From positions 62,538,953 to 62,602,952 of the forward strand of contig OY755239.1 in NCBI GenBank assembly GCA_963576725.1: a stretch of 64,000 bases of DNA. Direction: 5' to 3'. Positions 51,158 to 60,872 of the stretch are shown piece after piece (position 1 is the stretch's first letter; each line of letters opens with the position of its first letter). This stretch comes from Azorinus chamasolen. Its lineage: Eukaryota > Mollusca > Bivalvia > Cardiida > Solecurtidae. A program made the position numbers and the translations under genes. The notes under the pieces are model-generated. The model did not search any database. It was given only the letters and a program-made list of their open reading frames with translations, and was not told the DNA's origin.

Positions 51158-51598
51158 ACCCATTTAACGCATTTTGCAAACAGAGTAGATCCATATCAGA
51201 TGACTCCCGAATAGGAGACATCTGACCAGGGTCTTCTCTGTTTGCTTGTGAAATAATAAAGACACAATACAACGGTTTCTCCTATTACAAGAACTTCTCT
51301 TCTTCTGAACCTTTAGCCTGCTATGGGCGGATAAGAATTTACATTTGCAAACAGCTTTGATCCAGACGAGACGCCGAGTAACTCGGCGTCTCATCTGGGT
51401 CCAAACTGTTTGATACACTGACCGTGCCGTTGAAAAGAAATACAAGACGAATAAACTGTTCCAAGTGAAATCGATGACAATTTCTTCAAACAAATTTTGC
51501 TCAGCAGGTTAAAGGTTAACGCCTACTAATTATTATTCATACTGTATTATTCATACTGTCAGTATTTCTTGCATGAATATTTATGAGGAAAAGTGTTA
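51158..51598 (-). mobile_element. C palindromic element interrupted by M
   Basis: AACGCATTTTGCAAACAGAG, core AGATGACTCCCGAATAGGAGACATCTG, then after M ATTTCTTGCATGAATATTTA.. to GAGGAAAAGTGTTAA. Confidence 0.65.
51307..51518. mobile_element. M palindromic element nested in C
   Basis: GAACCTTTAGCCTGCTATGG to CAGCAGGTTAAAGGTTAA; core GACGAGACGCCGAGTAACTC..GGCGTCTCATC symmetric. Confidence 0.75.
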
Positions 51599-51780
51599 AC
51601 GGTGGATGGGTATCCATGGTTCTCAGAATTTATATTTCAGTAATTACTGACTGGCGGGGGAATAATAAATATCATACATAATGCAACAAACATGTTCAAA
51701 TATAGGTTTCAATGAATTCCCCCAGGTTTTATTTATGTTTAGCAACCAGTGGATATGTCTGCATAACTTTAGTCCTGCAA
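51599..51780. other. Unique DNA
   Basis: No feature seen. Confidence 0.4.
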
Positions 51781-52006
51781 TAACCCATTACCTCATAAGC
51801 TATTTTAGATCCAACCACTTTGAATACATCTACCGAAAAGGACCATTAACTAGAGAAAAGGAACATTTTAGAAATGTATAGTTTGAAACTATTGTGATAA
51901 ATAGAGCATTTGCTCCTATAGGATCAAATGCTCTATTTATCACAATGGTTTCACAAAGTGACTTTTACAAAGTCGTCAAAAGTCGTCAATATAAGGGAAT
52001 TGGTTA
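51781..52006 (+). mobile_element. A palindromic element
   Basis: TAACCCATTACCTC to ATAAGGGAATTGGTTAA. Confidence 0.8.
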
Positions 52007-52095
52007 AGCTATCCCCTGTTTTAAATATCTAGATATACATGTATACTTGATTTGAGTGGTCATATTAGCCAGACCACACTGTAGATAGTAAAGGT

Positions 52096-52499
52096 TTAAC
52101 CAATTACTCCATGAATATTTATGCAAAAATTAATGACATCATGAATATTAATTAGATTAATTGTTAAAATAGCACATGTACACAGAACTTTAACCATTGC
52201 AGGAACAGTAGAATTATATCTATATTATAAGTAAACAGAACAGACCCTGATCAGACGGCTCATACAGGAGTCGTTTTATCTGGGTCTACTGTTTGCAGGC
52301 TCCTACAGGAGCCGTCTTATCTGGATCTACACTGTTTGCAGGCTCCTACAGGAGCCGTCTTATCTGGGTCTACTCTGTTTGCAGGCTCCTACAGGAGCCG
52401 TCTTATCTGGGTCTACTCTGTCTGCAGGCTCCTACAGGAGCCGTCTTATCTGGGTATACTCTGTTTGCAAAGTCGTAGAAAGGAGTATTTATGGAGTAA
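52096..52499 (+). mobile_element. C palindromic element with 43-bp internal amplification
   Basis: TTAACCAATTACTCC to ATTTATGGAGTAAA. GGCTCCTACAGGAGCCGTCT and the next 23 bases repeat at 52298, 52341, 52384 and 52427 (exact 43-bp period) after a 40-bp first unit at 52258. Confidence 0.9.
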
Positions 52500-52669
52500 A
52501 TGAATAAACAGTGTGGATCCTGATCAGATGCGGAGTTACTGAGAAATTCATCTGGATCCAAGCTATTTGCGTAAGTTATCACCGCGTGCGTGCAGACCCA
52601 GATCAAAGGGCCCGGGGGATAAGAACGGTGTTGTTAAGTTATAAATTTTGATACATTTTTATTGTCTAA
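52500..52669. mobile_element. M fragment then unique DNA
   Basis: AAACAGTGTGGATCCTGATCAGATG..TCATCTGGATCCAAGCTATTTG at 52504-52570. Confidence 0.5.
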
Positions 52670-52925
52670 TTAACCCTTCGCTTGCTGAATTTTAAAACAC
52701 ATTTCTCCTTCTTTACTCATGCCCTGTTGTATATTTACATATATCTTCACTGTGTACAAGCATTTCGCTGTGCAATCACTGCTGTGGAGTGCACTGGTTG
52801 CACAGTCAATTTGTAAATACATGTAGTGCAGTCCCTGATGAGACAGCTCCTGCAGGAGCTGTCTCATCTGGGTCTTCACTATTTACAGGTACGTATATTG
52901 ACGTGAATAGCAAGCGAGGGGTTAA
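52670..52925 (+). mobile_element. D palindromic element
   Basis: TTAACCCTTCGCTTGCTG to AGCAAGCGAGGGGTTAA; core ACAGCTCCTGCAGGAGCTGT. Confidence 0.85.
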
Positions 52926-52931
52926 TATTCT

Positions 52932-53091
52932 AAAAGGGAGAGATCAGTTCTTATCGTTCAGCAGATTAAGGGTGAAATCAAAAGAAAATGGGCATAACTG
53001 TTTTGATTGGTGGAAAAAAAAGTACTGCCTTATTTACGATGTGAAGAAGGAAACCGATCTTGTAAAGTACTTTATTCCCCTTCATGTCTAA
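52932..53091 (+). CDS. Coding-like segment with stop codon, unknown
   Basis: A plus frame ending in TAA (53089-53091) reads GRDQFLSFSRLRVKSKENGH then NCFDWWKKKYCLIYDVKKET.., rich in Trp, Tyr and Lys. A D element is inserted at the TTAA immediately upstream, so any acceptor was moved or broken. No family recognised. Could be a terminal exon or a retroposed fragment. Confidence 0.28.
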
Positions 53092-53294
53092 TTATTTCTA
53101 TTTTCATCTGTTAATTTCAGCAGTTCATTTGATGTTTTAAATTGCTGTCCATTATCAATTATTTACAACGATCCATTAAAACAGCACAGTGCATTTTAAA
53201 TGTTCACTGCAGCAAGCCGTTTCATGAAGAAAATCATGAACGAAATTATTTTAATCAAGTACATGTACATGTATAGCAAAACTAAATGTGGTTA
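53092..53294. other. Unique DNA
   Basis: No feature seen. Confidence 0.4.
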
Positions 53295-53512
53295 TTAACC
53301 CATTCCCTCATATTGACGACTCTGTAAAAGTTACTTTGTGAAACCATTGTGATAAATAGAGCATTTGCTCCTATAGGAGCAAATGCTCTATTTATCACAA
53401 TGGTTTCAAACTACAAACTTTTAAAAGTTTTCTTTTCTCTAGTTAATGCTCCGTTTCGTTAGATTTATTCAAAGAGGCTGTGTCAAAAATAGCCTATGAG
53501 GTAATGTGTTAA
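53295..53512 (-). mobile_element. A palindromic element
   Basis: TTAACCCATTCCCTCAT to GAGGTAATGTGTTAA; perfect core. Confidence 0.85.
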
Positions 53513-53986
53513 TGTGAACACTAGGGACAGTAGATAAGAGACTGATTTATAAAGACAGAGATGCAGATAAGGTGCGTAGATTAAAACAATTTCAATACTA
53601 ACTTATTTATTTCTCCACCAAACCCTATGTTCTGACCACTCTTTAGAATCGTCTCGAAGACTGTTGTCATAAAGCGGTGGTCCCAACCAGTTCGGGTTAC
53701 GGATTTTCCCCCCATTACGTGTGATGTGACGTACGTGCCTTCTACAACCAACGAGCGCACAGCGCACTGATTCCGTGAGTCTTTTAAATTTTTCCCCGCG
53801 ATCACTTGCTCTACGGACGGAGCACTTAGCACGTGCGTGCTGCGCAAGTGATGAGTGCATGGCCTGTGCTTACTCGACACTTCCCCATTTCTACTCTCCA
53901 ATAAGCATGCAGAACTCGCATAGACCGTACCGAGTACGCTCGTGCTCCGCAGTTACAACGCGTGCTGTGCGCACTGATTTCTGCAG

Positions 53987-53998
53987 TATACATAAAAG
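53987..53998 (+). promoter_or_regulatory. TATA-like box
   Basis: GTATACATAAAAG about 33 bases before the ATG at 54030; fits a short 5' leader for the ORF there. Confidence 0.35.
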
Positions 53999-54029
53999 TC
54001 GATCCGACGGACGAGTGCCAACGTTCTAG

Positions 54030-54287
54030 ATGCACAATAAGAGGACGCAGAAGAAGGGATCCGCTACATCTGCAGCTCAAAAAGCAGCGGAAACGATCAG
54101 ACAGACCCAGCAGAAACGGACCGCGGTAGACGAGAGGGCCACAGACGAACAGGAGACGAGGAGCGAACCCACCATATCAAGGCAAGTAATACCCCGTCGT
54201 GCTTATGTGCTGACACTTGAAGCAGCATCAGAACCCGGAGTCTCTGCGGTGGAATGGGCAGCATGCCCCCATCCCCCACCCCGCGTG
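54030..54287 (+). CDS. Short basic/Gln-rich ORF of the insertion
   Basis: 86 codons starting MHNKRTQKKGSATSAAQKAA, then ETIRQTQQKRTAVDERATDE. The N-terminal half is Lys/Arg/Gln/Glu rich and looks disordered. AAGGCAAGTAAT at 54180 could be a GC-type donor, in which case the last third is intron. Harbinger elements usually carry a second, Myb/SANT-like ORF; I see no Myb motif here, so identity is open. It lies about 690 bp upstream of the transposase fragment, same strand. Confidence 0.35.
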
Positions 54288-54960
54288 TAAGTACGGCTTC
54301 CGTATTAAACGTTGCAATCGCACGGAGATCGTACGTTGTAAGTACTTTGTAAGCGCATACATGTACAACTCACTTATGGGGTCATTTCACCGAGTACGAC
54401 CTGGAAAAGTCGCACGTGACCACGCACAACCTTAATCGCAGCTCGGTTTTCCCGTAGTCGCGGAAAAAACCCGTGCGACCTACCCCATTATTTTCTGTGC
54501 ACGCTCTATGTTCGATGTTAGCTCGTTTGACCTTCGATGTGCACGCTCTATATACGTCCTATACGCTCTACACACGCTCTATATACGCTCTACCTACGTC
54601 AATCCACTCGATCTGAAGCGATCTTGGCACGACCAAGGTTCGTTCTGGTCGACCAATCTGCGACATTGCCTCGATCTCTCGGCGACCTATCCTCGCAAGC
54701 GCGCGACCTCGGCCGACCAAGACTCGTTCCCAGCCGATCTAGCTACGTACGAGTTGCAATGTACCCTCAATGAATACAATTTAGATGCGATCTCAAACGT
54801 TCTAGCCTCGATCAGCAGACCAATTCTCGATCTTTTCTCGATAGAGTCTCGCCCGAGCTACGCGCACATTGGTTTTGGTTGCACGGATTTGCGCGCGACC
54901 CACTGCGATCGTTATACAATGCCCGGCGATCGTTGGCCGACCATCAGTTTTTGACCAGTC
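54288..54960. other. CpG-rich non-coding part of the insertion
   Basis: CTCTATATACG/CTCTACACACG short repeats at 54545-54595 and many CGATC/GATCG words. ORFs on both strands are a consequence of few TA dinucleotides. Confidence 0.4.
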
Positions 54961-54974
54961 TCCGAAGGGATAAC

Positions 54975-55258
54975 ATGGACCCAATCGCTCTGCATCATGC
55001 TATTGTATTACATCACCATGCCCTGAAATTGCAGCAAGACTCTCTGGTTATGCTAACCATGCTGAACAGGAGCTGCGTGAACACCAGAGGGAACATTATT
55101 GTCAGTACACCTCCCTTATGACGGAACTGAGGCTGGGAGATGAAGCTACCTATACCGGACCTATCTTCGTATGCCCCCGGAGATGTTTGACGAACTTTTG
55201 GCCAGGGTAGTCCTTGAATTGCAAAAATGGACACTAACTATAGAAGATCTATAGAACC
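54975..55258 (+). pseudogene. PIF/Harbinger-like transposase, N-terminal fragment
   Basis: Three frame-shifted pieces in order on the plus strand: MDPIALHHAIVLHHHALKLQ (from 54975), then EQELREHQREHYCQYTSLMT..ELRLGDEATYT (about 55064), then YLRMPPEMFDELLARVV (about 55164), stop at about 55258. The last piece matches the conserved segment that precedes the DDE domain in Harbinger/HARBI1-type nucleases (FRMSxxxFDxLLxxV pattern). The catalytic domain is absent. At least two frameshifts make it dead. Confidence 0.6.
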
Positions 55259-55564
55259 GCAAGTTAATCGAGGGTCGATCTTTGCTTAAGCACACAGAGG
55301 TCGCCAATGGAAATAATATGGAACGTATGGGTCTAGGGAAGGTCTGGGACAGGTCGCGCGTAGCGATGCTTACTCGCAAAAGAGCGAAGCTAGATCGCAC
55401 GGATCGAGCGAGAATCGAGCAGGGGTCGAGCAGCACGACCATTCGCGCGACCAGTTCTCGCTCGAGAAGACTGAGCCTCGCTCATCCCCGCTCTAGTTTC
55501 GATCGTCTCACGACCAATGCGTTCTTTCCTCGATCTCGCAGCACGCAGCCGCTCACGCTCACGA
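55259..55564. other. CpG-rich non-coding part of the insertion
   Basis: GGTCGCGCG, TCGAGCAG and CTCGCTC words recur. No gene. Confidence 0.4.
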
Positions 55565-55935
55565 CCAGGCCCCCGTTTCACGAACATTCTTAAGTAATTA
55601 CTTAGTACCAGGCTTAACTTATTAATGGTATTACATTTGCATATAGAGAACACAATTCTTAGACATTCTTTTATATTTTCAAATAGAAAATGACGGATTT
55701 TGAATGAAATATTTAAATAAAACCAAATTGAATTTGGTAAAATTCTTAAATCTGTTACAAATTCTAAGTTAGTATCAAATACAATATGTATTTCTAAAAT
55801 GATAACGGATGAAATTTCTTACCCCTTTGTGTCACAATAAACTCTAATTTATGAAAAGTTATGTTCTTGTGAAAGTTTTAAATAAAAGGCTTAGCTAAGT
55901 ATTAACTTAAAAATGTTTGTGAAACTGGGACCTGG
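55565..55935. mobile_element. A+T-rich MITE with 25-bp terminal inverted repeats
   Basis: CCAGGCCCCCGTTTCACGAA..CATTCTTAAG and its inverse CTTAAAAATGTTTGTGAAAC..TGGGACCTGG. GTTTCACGAA ends occur in Harbinger/ISL2EU-type MITEs. Inserted into the CpG-rich block. Confidence 0.7.
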
Positions 55936-56134
55936 CGTGGCGTGCGAGCAACGTACTTACATTTTGCGCAATCGTGCGCTGACCTACACACACGTGTATC
56001 CTGCTCTTGCCACTCCCTCCCCACGTTCAGACCGGGCCATAGCATAGGGTTTGGTGGGGGAAATGTCGATTTTAGTACCTGAGTACGCACGTTGTTCTGT
56101 TGCTCTGTATAAGATACTCATTTATCAACGTCTC

Positions 56135-56353
56135 TTAACTCATTCTCTCCTAGACTATTTTTAGACCCAACCTCTTTGAATAAATCTACCGAAAAGGAGC
56201 AGTAACTAGAGAAAATGAAACTTTCAGAATTTTGTACTTTTGAAACCATCGTGATAAATAGAGCATTTGCTCATATGGAGCAAATGCTCTATTTATCACA
56301 ATGGTTTCCAAAAATGACTTTTACAGAGGCGTCAGTAGGAAGAAATTTGTTAA
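56135..56353 (+). mobile_element. A palindromic element
   Basis: TTAACTCATTCTCTCC to GGAAGAAATTTGTTAA; core GAGCATTTGCTCATATGGAGC. Confidence 0.8.
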
Positions 56354-56440
56354 TCCTCAAACAAACCCCATCTTGCTGCAACTATTAGAATCGTCTCGAA
56401 GAGCAATATTGGATTTTGCGGGGACAAATAAAAATAGTTT
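56354..56440. mobile_element. F fragment
   Basis: AACAAACCCCATCTTGCTGC..TTAGAATCGTCTCGAAGAG. Confidence 0.45.
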
Positions 56441-56685
56441 TAACCCTCTCGGCGCCAAATTTCTAATTGTCGTCTGCAATCCAAGTGTGTTAAATCATTC
56501 GGTAAAATAAGGAAATAAGATAAATAAATGCAAATTTCAAAGGAATAAAGCACATATATAGAAATAAAGTTTGAGACAAAAAGTGAAGTCCCTGATCAGA
56601 CGCCGCCTTGAAAAGGCGGCGTCTGATCTGGGACTGCACTATTTGTCGTGGTGCAATTTTGCGACATTGGCGGTGAAAGGGTTAA
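56440..56685 (-). mobile_element. O palindromic element
   Basis: TTAACCCTCTCGGCGCC to CGGTGAAAGGGTTAA; core GACGCCGCCTTGAAAAGGCG..GCGTC is perfectly symmetric. Same family as 49512. Confidence 0.8.
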
Positions 56686-57176
56686 TAGGATTTTCTGAAT
56701 GCGCTTCATACCTATAGATTCATTTAGAAAATCGGATTAAGATATGACCTGGTAGCAGAGTTTCTAACGAATCTCAACGGCCTGAACAAATTTGGCAAAA
56801 TGTCACCCATAATGCATTCCTACAAATGTGTTTTAAACCCGGCCATTGGCCTCCGAAGAGAAGTCTTGAAATTTAATGTTCACCTTAGTAATATAAAGAA
56901 AATTAACAACACCACTGGTAGCCATGTTTCAAAGATTTGAGCCATTTTTGTTCAGGATTCCCTCGGGAACATTCCTGCAACATTACACTGCAATCTGGCA
57001 GGTAATTCCAAAGACATTTCACTTTATGCCTATAAGGAAAACCAGTCCGACCCCTCAGGGCCTGGCTGCCATGTTTTTTTAGCATTGCGGCTGAGGTTAG
57101 TGGAAACAGGAAACCGAAATATTTGTAAAGAATGTAGATCAAGAATGTTTGAAATCATAAGTATCATCATGGGTGA
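56686..57176. other. Unassigned 490-bp stretch
   Basis: Possibly repeat-derived (GGCCTGGCTGCCATGTTTTTT). A 79-codon minus frame at 56903-57142 lacks signals. A plus donor-like GGCAGGTAATTCC at 56997. Confidence 0.3.
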
Positions 57177-57362
57177 TACAGTAAAACCTCTCTATAACGG
57201 CCACTAAATTATGTTAATTAGTTGTTATTTAGGGCAGGTGACTGCTTAAAGCTGCCTATAGGAGCGTTCTGTTTTACTTTCACATTGCTTTAAGCAACCA
57301 CCTGCCTTTAACACAAACTACTAGGTGTAATTTAGTGGCCGTTATAGAGAGGTTTTACTGTA
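57177..57362. mobile_element. E pogo/Tigger-like MITE, one arm shortened
   Basis: TA-CAGTAAAACCTCTCTATAAC to GAGGTTTTACTG-TA. The left core arm is lost (GCTGCCTATAGGAGCGTTCTG). Confidence 0.8.
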
Positions 57363-57471
57363 TAATGTTTGAAAAGAATGCTTGAATAACTTTTCAACAT
57401 CACCTAAACGTAGTACATGCACCCTTAAAATGGTATGCATTCAGACACACAGTCTCCCCTCCCCACAAGTT
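57363..57471. other. Unique spacer
   Basis: No feature seen. Confidence 0.4.
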
Positions 57472-57724
57472 TGTAAACCCTTTCCCTGTTCTATTTGGTC
57501 CAAATTTTAATACCTACTGAATATTCATGACCATGTTATCATGGTTATAATGAAATATGGCAGGTGGAATATTGCAGCCATTTTAGAAAGTAAAGAAAAG
57601 AACAATCAAATTGTATTAGCAAATAGAGCAGACCCTGACCAGTCGGCTCCTGTAGGAGCCGTCTGATCTGGTCAACCCTGTTTGCAAATGCGTGAAAAAG
57701 CGTTTATATGAAGGAAAGGGTTAA
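57472..57724 (+). mobile_element. B palindromic element
   Basis: TAAACCCTTTCCCTGTTC to GAAGGAAAGGGTTAA; core GTCGGCTCCTGTAGGAGCC. Confidence 0.8.
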
Positions 57725-57875
57725 GCAAAATAAATCATTTTAGCACATGCATTTTGATAACTTTAAATTAGACTGACATAGAAGTCAGATGCGTAGCTAG
57801 CGATGCGCAATTACGCACGTGCGTAACATCACCCTGAAAGATAAACACATCATTATGGCCAAATAGAGTACAAAT
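57725..57875. other. Unique spacer
   Basis: GCGATGCGCAATTACGCACGTGCG at 57802 is CpG-rich for its surroundings; otherwise nothing. Confidence 0.4.
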
Positions 57876-58102
57876 GTAACCCTTTCCTCCATAAATACGC
57901 CTTTCTACGCCTCTGTAATAATCACTTCTTGAAACCATTATGATAAATAGAGCATTTGCACCACAGGAGCAAATGCTCTATTTATCACAATGGTTTCAAA
58001 CTACAAAATTCTAAAATTTTCCTTTTCTCTGGTAAATGCTCCTTTTGGGTAGATTCATTCAAAGAGGTTGGGTCTAAAATAGCATATGGATGAAAGGGTT
58101 AA
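57876..58102 (-). mobile_element. A palindromic element
   Basis: GTAACCCTTTCCTCCATA to GGATGAAAGGGTTAA. Confidence 0.8.
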
Positions 58103-58128
58103 GGCCAAAGTGTCTTGTCATGTTAATG

Positions 58129-58354
58129 TTAAGCCATTCCCTCATATTGACGCATTTTCACGCCTCTGTAAAATTCACCTTTTGAAACTATTGTGATAAA
58201 TACAGCATTTGCTCATATAGGAGCAAATGCTGTATTTATCACAGTGGTTGAAAACTAAACACTTCTAAAACTTTATTTTTCTCTAATAAATGCTCCCTTT
58301 CAGAATATTTATTCAGAGGTTTGGGCTAAATTAGCCTATGAGGGAATGATGTAA
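58129..58354 (-). mobile_element. A palindromic element with paired core changes
   Basis: TTAAGCCATTCCCTC to GAGGGAATGATGTAA. Core ACAGCATTTGCTC..GAGCAAATGCTGT: the family's AGAGC/GCTCT is changed on both arms. Confidence 0.8.
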
Positions 58355-58414
58355 ATTTCTTGATTCGGTTACATGTGAGGTGAAATAATACTGAAGTAAA
58401 TGGGTTAATATAGA

Positions 58415-58498
58415 CGGACATATCTATTTAATATCACAATGGTTTCAAAAAGTGACTATTACAGAGCCACAAAAAGCGTCAATATGAGGAAATGGGTA
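58415..58498 (+). mobile_element. Right half of an A element
   Basis: TATCACAATGGTTTCAAAAA..GTGACTATTACAGAG to ATGAGGAAATGGGTAA. Starts mid-core. Confidence 0.6.
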
Positions 58499-58708
58499 AA
58501 AAACAACAAAGAAGAATTTGAACTTTTGCCCCTTACGTTTTCCTCACCTGACATATTACATGGTACAATGCATATCACTGAATTATTTTGTCGGTATATA
58601 TTTCCTGAATTAAGACGACACATGCAAAACTAAAAAGCAACTTAACCAAACAGGCGTCGTTTGATGGTATAAAACGGCGGACATCAATAGGTCTGTGATT
58701 ATACTTGA
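58499..58708 (+). other. Unique DNA with a short open frame
   Basis: A frame continuing out of the A remnant reads NNKEEFELLPLTFSSPDILH.., stop at 58631. Composition is protein-like, but there is no splice support. Confidence 0.2.
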
Positions 58709-58924
58709 TTAACCCTTTCAGTGCGGGAACGAGTCACTAATGTCCGTGGCAAACAGTGTAGATCCAGATGAAAAGGTTCATGCATAGAGAACCCGTCTCA
58801 TCTGGGTCTTCCATGTTCGTCATGTTACTGTTTTGTTTAAACTTATCCCTGAATAGTCACGGTAAGCTTGCCCTTTTGAAAGTTTGGACTAATCCATTTT
58901 GAAATTCGGTGCTAAAGGGGTTAG
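58709..58924 (+). mobile_element. N palindromic element
   Basis: TTAACCCTTTCAGTGCGG to GCTAAAGGGGTTAG; core GATGAAAAGGTTCATGCATAG is worn. Confidence 0.75.
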
Positions 58925-58951
58925 AACAAGACAGTGCTTAGATCTATGCTT

Positions 58952-59395
58952 GGTTTACCCTTTCCCTGTTTAACCCATTCCCTCATATTAAATTCTTTTG
59001 ACGACTCTATAGAAGTCACTTTGTGAAACCATTGTGATAAATAGAGAATTTGCTCCTATAGGAGCAAATGCTCTATTTATCACAATGGTTTCAAACTACA
59101 TAATTCTAAAGTTTTCCCTTTCTCTAGTTCATTCTCCTTTTCGGTAGATCTATTCAAAGAGGTTGGATCTAAAAATAGCCTATGAGGTAATGGGTTAATA
59201 ATGGCAAGCTGGATATTTATTGGTTGAGGTTTTATAATAGCACATGTACACAGGGTGCGTTGGCTCAGGCAGAATCATATATCATAAGCAAACAGAGCAG
59301 ACCCAGATCAGACAGCTCCTATAGGAGCTGTCCAATGTGATTCTACTCTGTTTGTAAATGTGCGAAAAGACGTTTAATATGAAGAAAATGGTTAA
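58952..59395 (+). mobile_element. B2 palindromic element interrupted by A
   Basis: TTTACCCTTTCCCTG..; after A: GGTTTTATAATAGCACATG.., core AGACAGCTCCTATAGGAGCTGTC, end GAAGAAAATGGTTAA. Confidence 0.75.
58970..59197 (-). mobile_element. A palindromic element nested in B2
   Basis: TTAACCCATTCCCTCAT to GAGGTAATGGGTTAA, 18 bases from the host's end. Confidence 0.85.
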
Positions 59396-59784
59396 CCATG
59401 CATGAAGAAAAATGCTACTGAAGTAGACATTTATCCAAAATTTATCCAAATACAAATACAATATTTTATAAAGTCGGTATGTTATTTAACAGTGAACATT
59501 AGCTATGGATAGCTATAGACCGACACGACCGCCACCCCTATACGCTGAAGTTACTCTTATATGATGTACATCTTGGTTTTTTCTTTGGCACCATCCTAAA
59601 CGCAAGTCACACTTGCGGAGAAATGTTTAATATGATATGACATTTTTTCTTCATGAATATTTATGTAAGCTATAATGATACTATGGATATTAACCCATTT
59701 CCTCATAGGCTATTTTAAGATCCAACCTCTTTCAATGTTTTGAAATATTTGTACAGTTTCATTTGTACATTTACGTGTCATTTT
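59396..59784. other. Unique DNA with C and A fragments
   Basis: 59648-59692 is a C long-arm piece. 59691-59738 (TTAACCCATTTCCTCATAGG..) is the first 48 bases of an A element. Confidence 0.45.
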
Positions 59785-60062
59785 CAGGCGCGGATTTAGA
59801 GGGGCGGGCCGGTGTACGCCCCCTAAAATTGTCCAAAACAAACTTTTTTTAGTAACTTCTTTAGATGTAGATCTAATAAAAATCAATTAAACAAGGATTT
59901 AATCTGATTTTTTTTATTTCCCTCACCCAATTACGCTATTTTCAACATGTATCACAAACACAATATAGTGATGTCATCAAACATAAAATTCTACGCCCCC
60001 CCCACACACACAATTCAAAAACAAAATATACGCCCCCTAATCTGAAATCCTGAATCCGCACC
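59785..60062. mobile_element. Z hAT-like MITE
   Basis: CAGGCGCGGATTTAGAGGGG at the left against CCTGAATCCGCACCT at the right (imperfect inverted repeat); internal CGCCCCCTAAA / ATACGCCCCCTAA. CAGGGGCGGATCCAGG-type ends are known for hAT; no exact 8-bp duplication seen. Confidence 0.5.
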
Positions 60063-60345
60063 TAATTTTAATATCACTGCCGCAAATGTGTAATGTCGAT
60101 AACATACATGTACCAGTTAATGGCACTCATATACTAAATAATCAGGAAACAGATATAACTCTGAACAGGGATTTCAAAGAGTTTAAAGACATTGTCATAC
60201 ATGTTATTTCAATATAATAATGATGTCATAATTGTTTTAAACATAATTTTAACAATTTCATTTCAATACATTTATTTGCCATTTGAATATTACTGCCGCG
60301 AATACGTAATGTCGATAATATCATACCAGTTAATGCATCTCATAC
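60063..60345. repeat. 60-bp direct duplication 217 bp apart
   Basis: AATATCACTGCCGCAAATGT..GTAATGTCGATAACATACAT (60068) recurs as AATATTACTGCCGCGAATAC..GTAATGTCGATAATATCATA (60285), each followed by ACCAGTTAATG. Confidence 0.65.
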
Positions 60346-60575
60346 GCAAACGAAGCCATGTATTTGCCCATCTTTGGTCTTTTATTATATGTTTAATGGC
60401 TAACATGAGACCACTGTTTCTACCTGCCCTCATAAGCAGGAAACGAACACTGACGGATTTCGATTGTTCAGTTGAATATCTGGTCTTATATAAACCCTTG
60501 GCCTTTGAATACAATTACACGTAATAAATGTGATGAATTCGTTGCCATTTTTGTTTTTTTGTGTCCACTTTGTGG
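60346..60575. other. Unique DNA
   Basis: TATATAAA at 60487 and a 74-codon minus frame (60290-60514, ..LRLRMRCINWYDIIDIT..). Neither is enough to call a gene. Confidence 0.3.
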
Positions 60576-60725
60576 ATAGAACATATTCGTCATGTACCAT
60601 ATTCGTTTGACCCGCGTGTTATTTTCGACCGAATATATCACACGTGTGACATATTCGGTCGAATCTTTCACTCGTGCTACATATTCGATCCGTGACATAT
60701 ACGGTTCAACGTGTGTCCATGGCTG
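60576..60725. repeat. Cluster of ATATTCG motifs around a CACGTG palindrome
   Basis: Seven CATATTCG/CGAATAT motifs. A 34-bp palindrome (32 matching positions) at 60627-60660: GACCGAATATATCACACGTG then TGACATATTCGGTC, centred on CACGTG. Confidence 0.55.
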
Positions 60726-60872
60726 TGGATAAGAGACGAAACGATCTATCAAATATATTCTTTCTCAGCCAAACCCTATCGTATTGCAACACATTATTAT
60801 TGCCCCTCCCCGTAACAAGACAAAGTTTGGCGGAGGGGTTTACTCAAATGCCACGACTGAACATAAATAATA
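60726..60872. other. F-like remnant
   Basis: TTTCTCAGCCAAACCCTATCG..TTGCAAC and GTTTGGCGGAGGGGTTTAC (60763-60843) resemble worn F arms. Confidence 0.35.

Larger units (their letters stand above)
53661..56033 (+). mobile_element. CpG-rich Harbinger-derived insertion
   Basis: Roughly 53.65-55.56 kb is GC- and CpG-rich, packed with TCGA, GCGCG and CGACC words, and unlike everything else in the window. It carries a TATA-like promoter, a short basic ORF, a broken transposase and an inserted A+T-rich MITE. The autonomous element's own ends were not identified. Confidence 0.55.
53555..56107. mobile_element. F palindromic element split by a 2.4-kb insertion
   Basis: Left piece CAGAGATGCAGATAAGGTGC..GAATCGTCTCGAAGA (to 53660). 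Right piece from 56034, CATAGCATAGGGTTTGGTGG.. to GTTCTGTTGCTCTG. Flanks TATAAAGA / TATAAGAT fit an 8-bp duplication loosely. Confidence 0.65.

Noticed and set aside
54508..54954. 148-codon ORF and the overlapping ORFs on both strands at 53.6-55.6 kb
   Set aside because: The CpG-rich composition removes stop codons on both strands; no domain pattern, unlike the transposase fragment at 55.0-55.25 kb.
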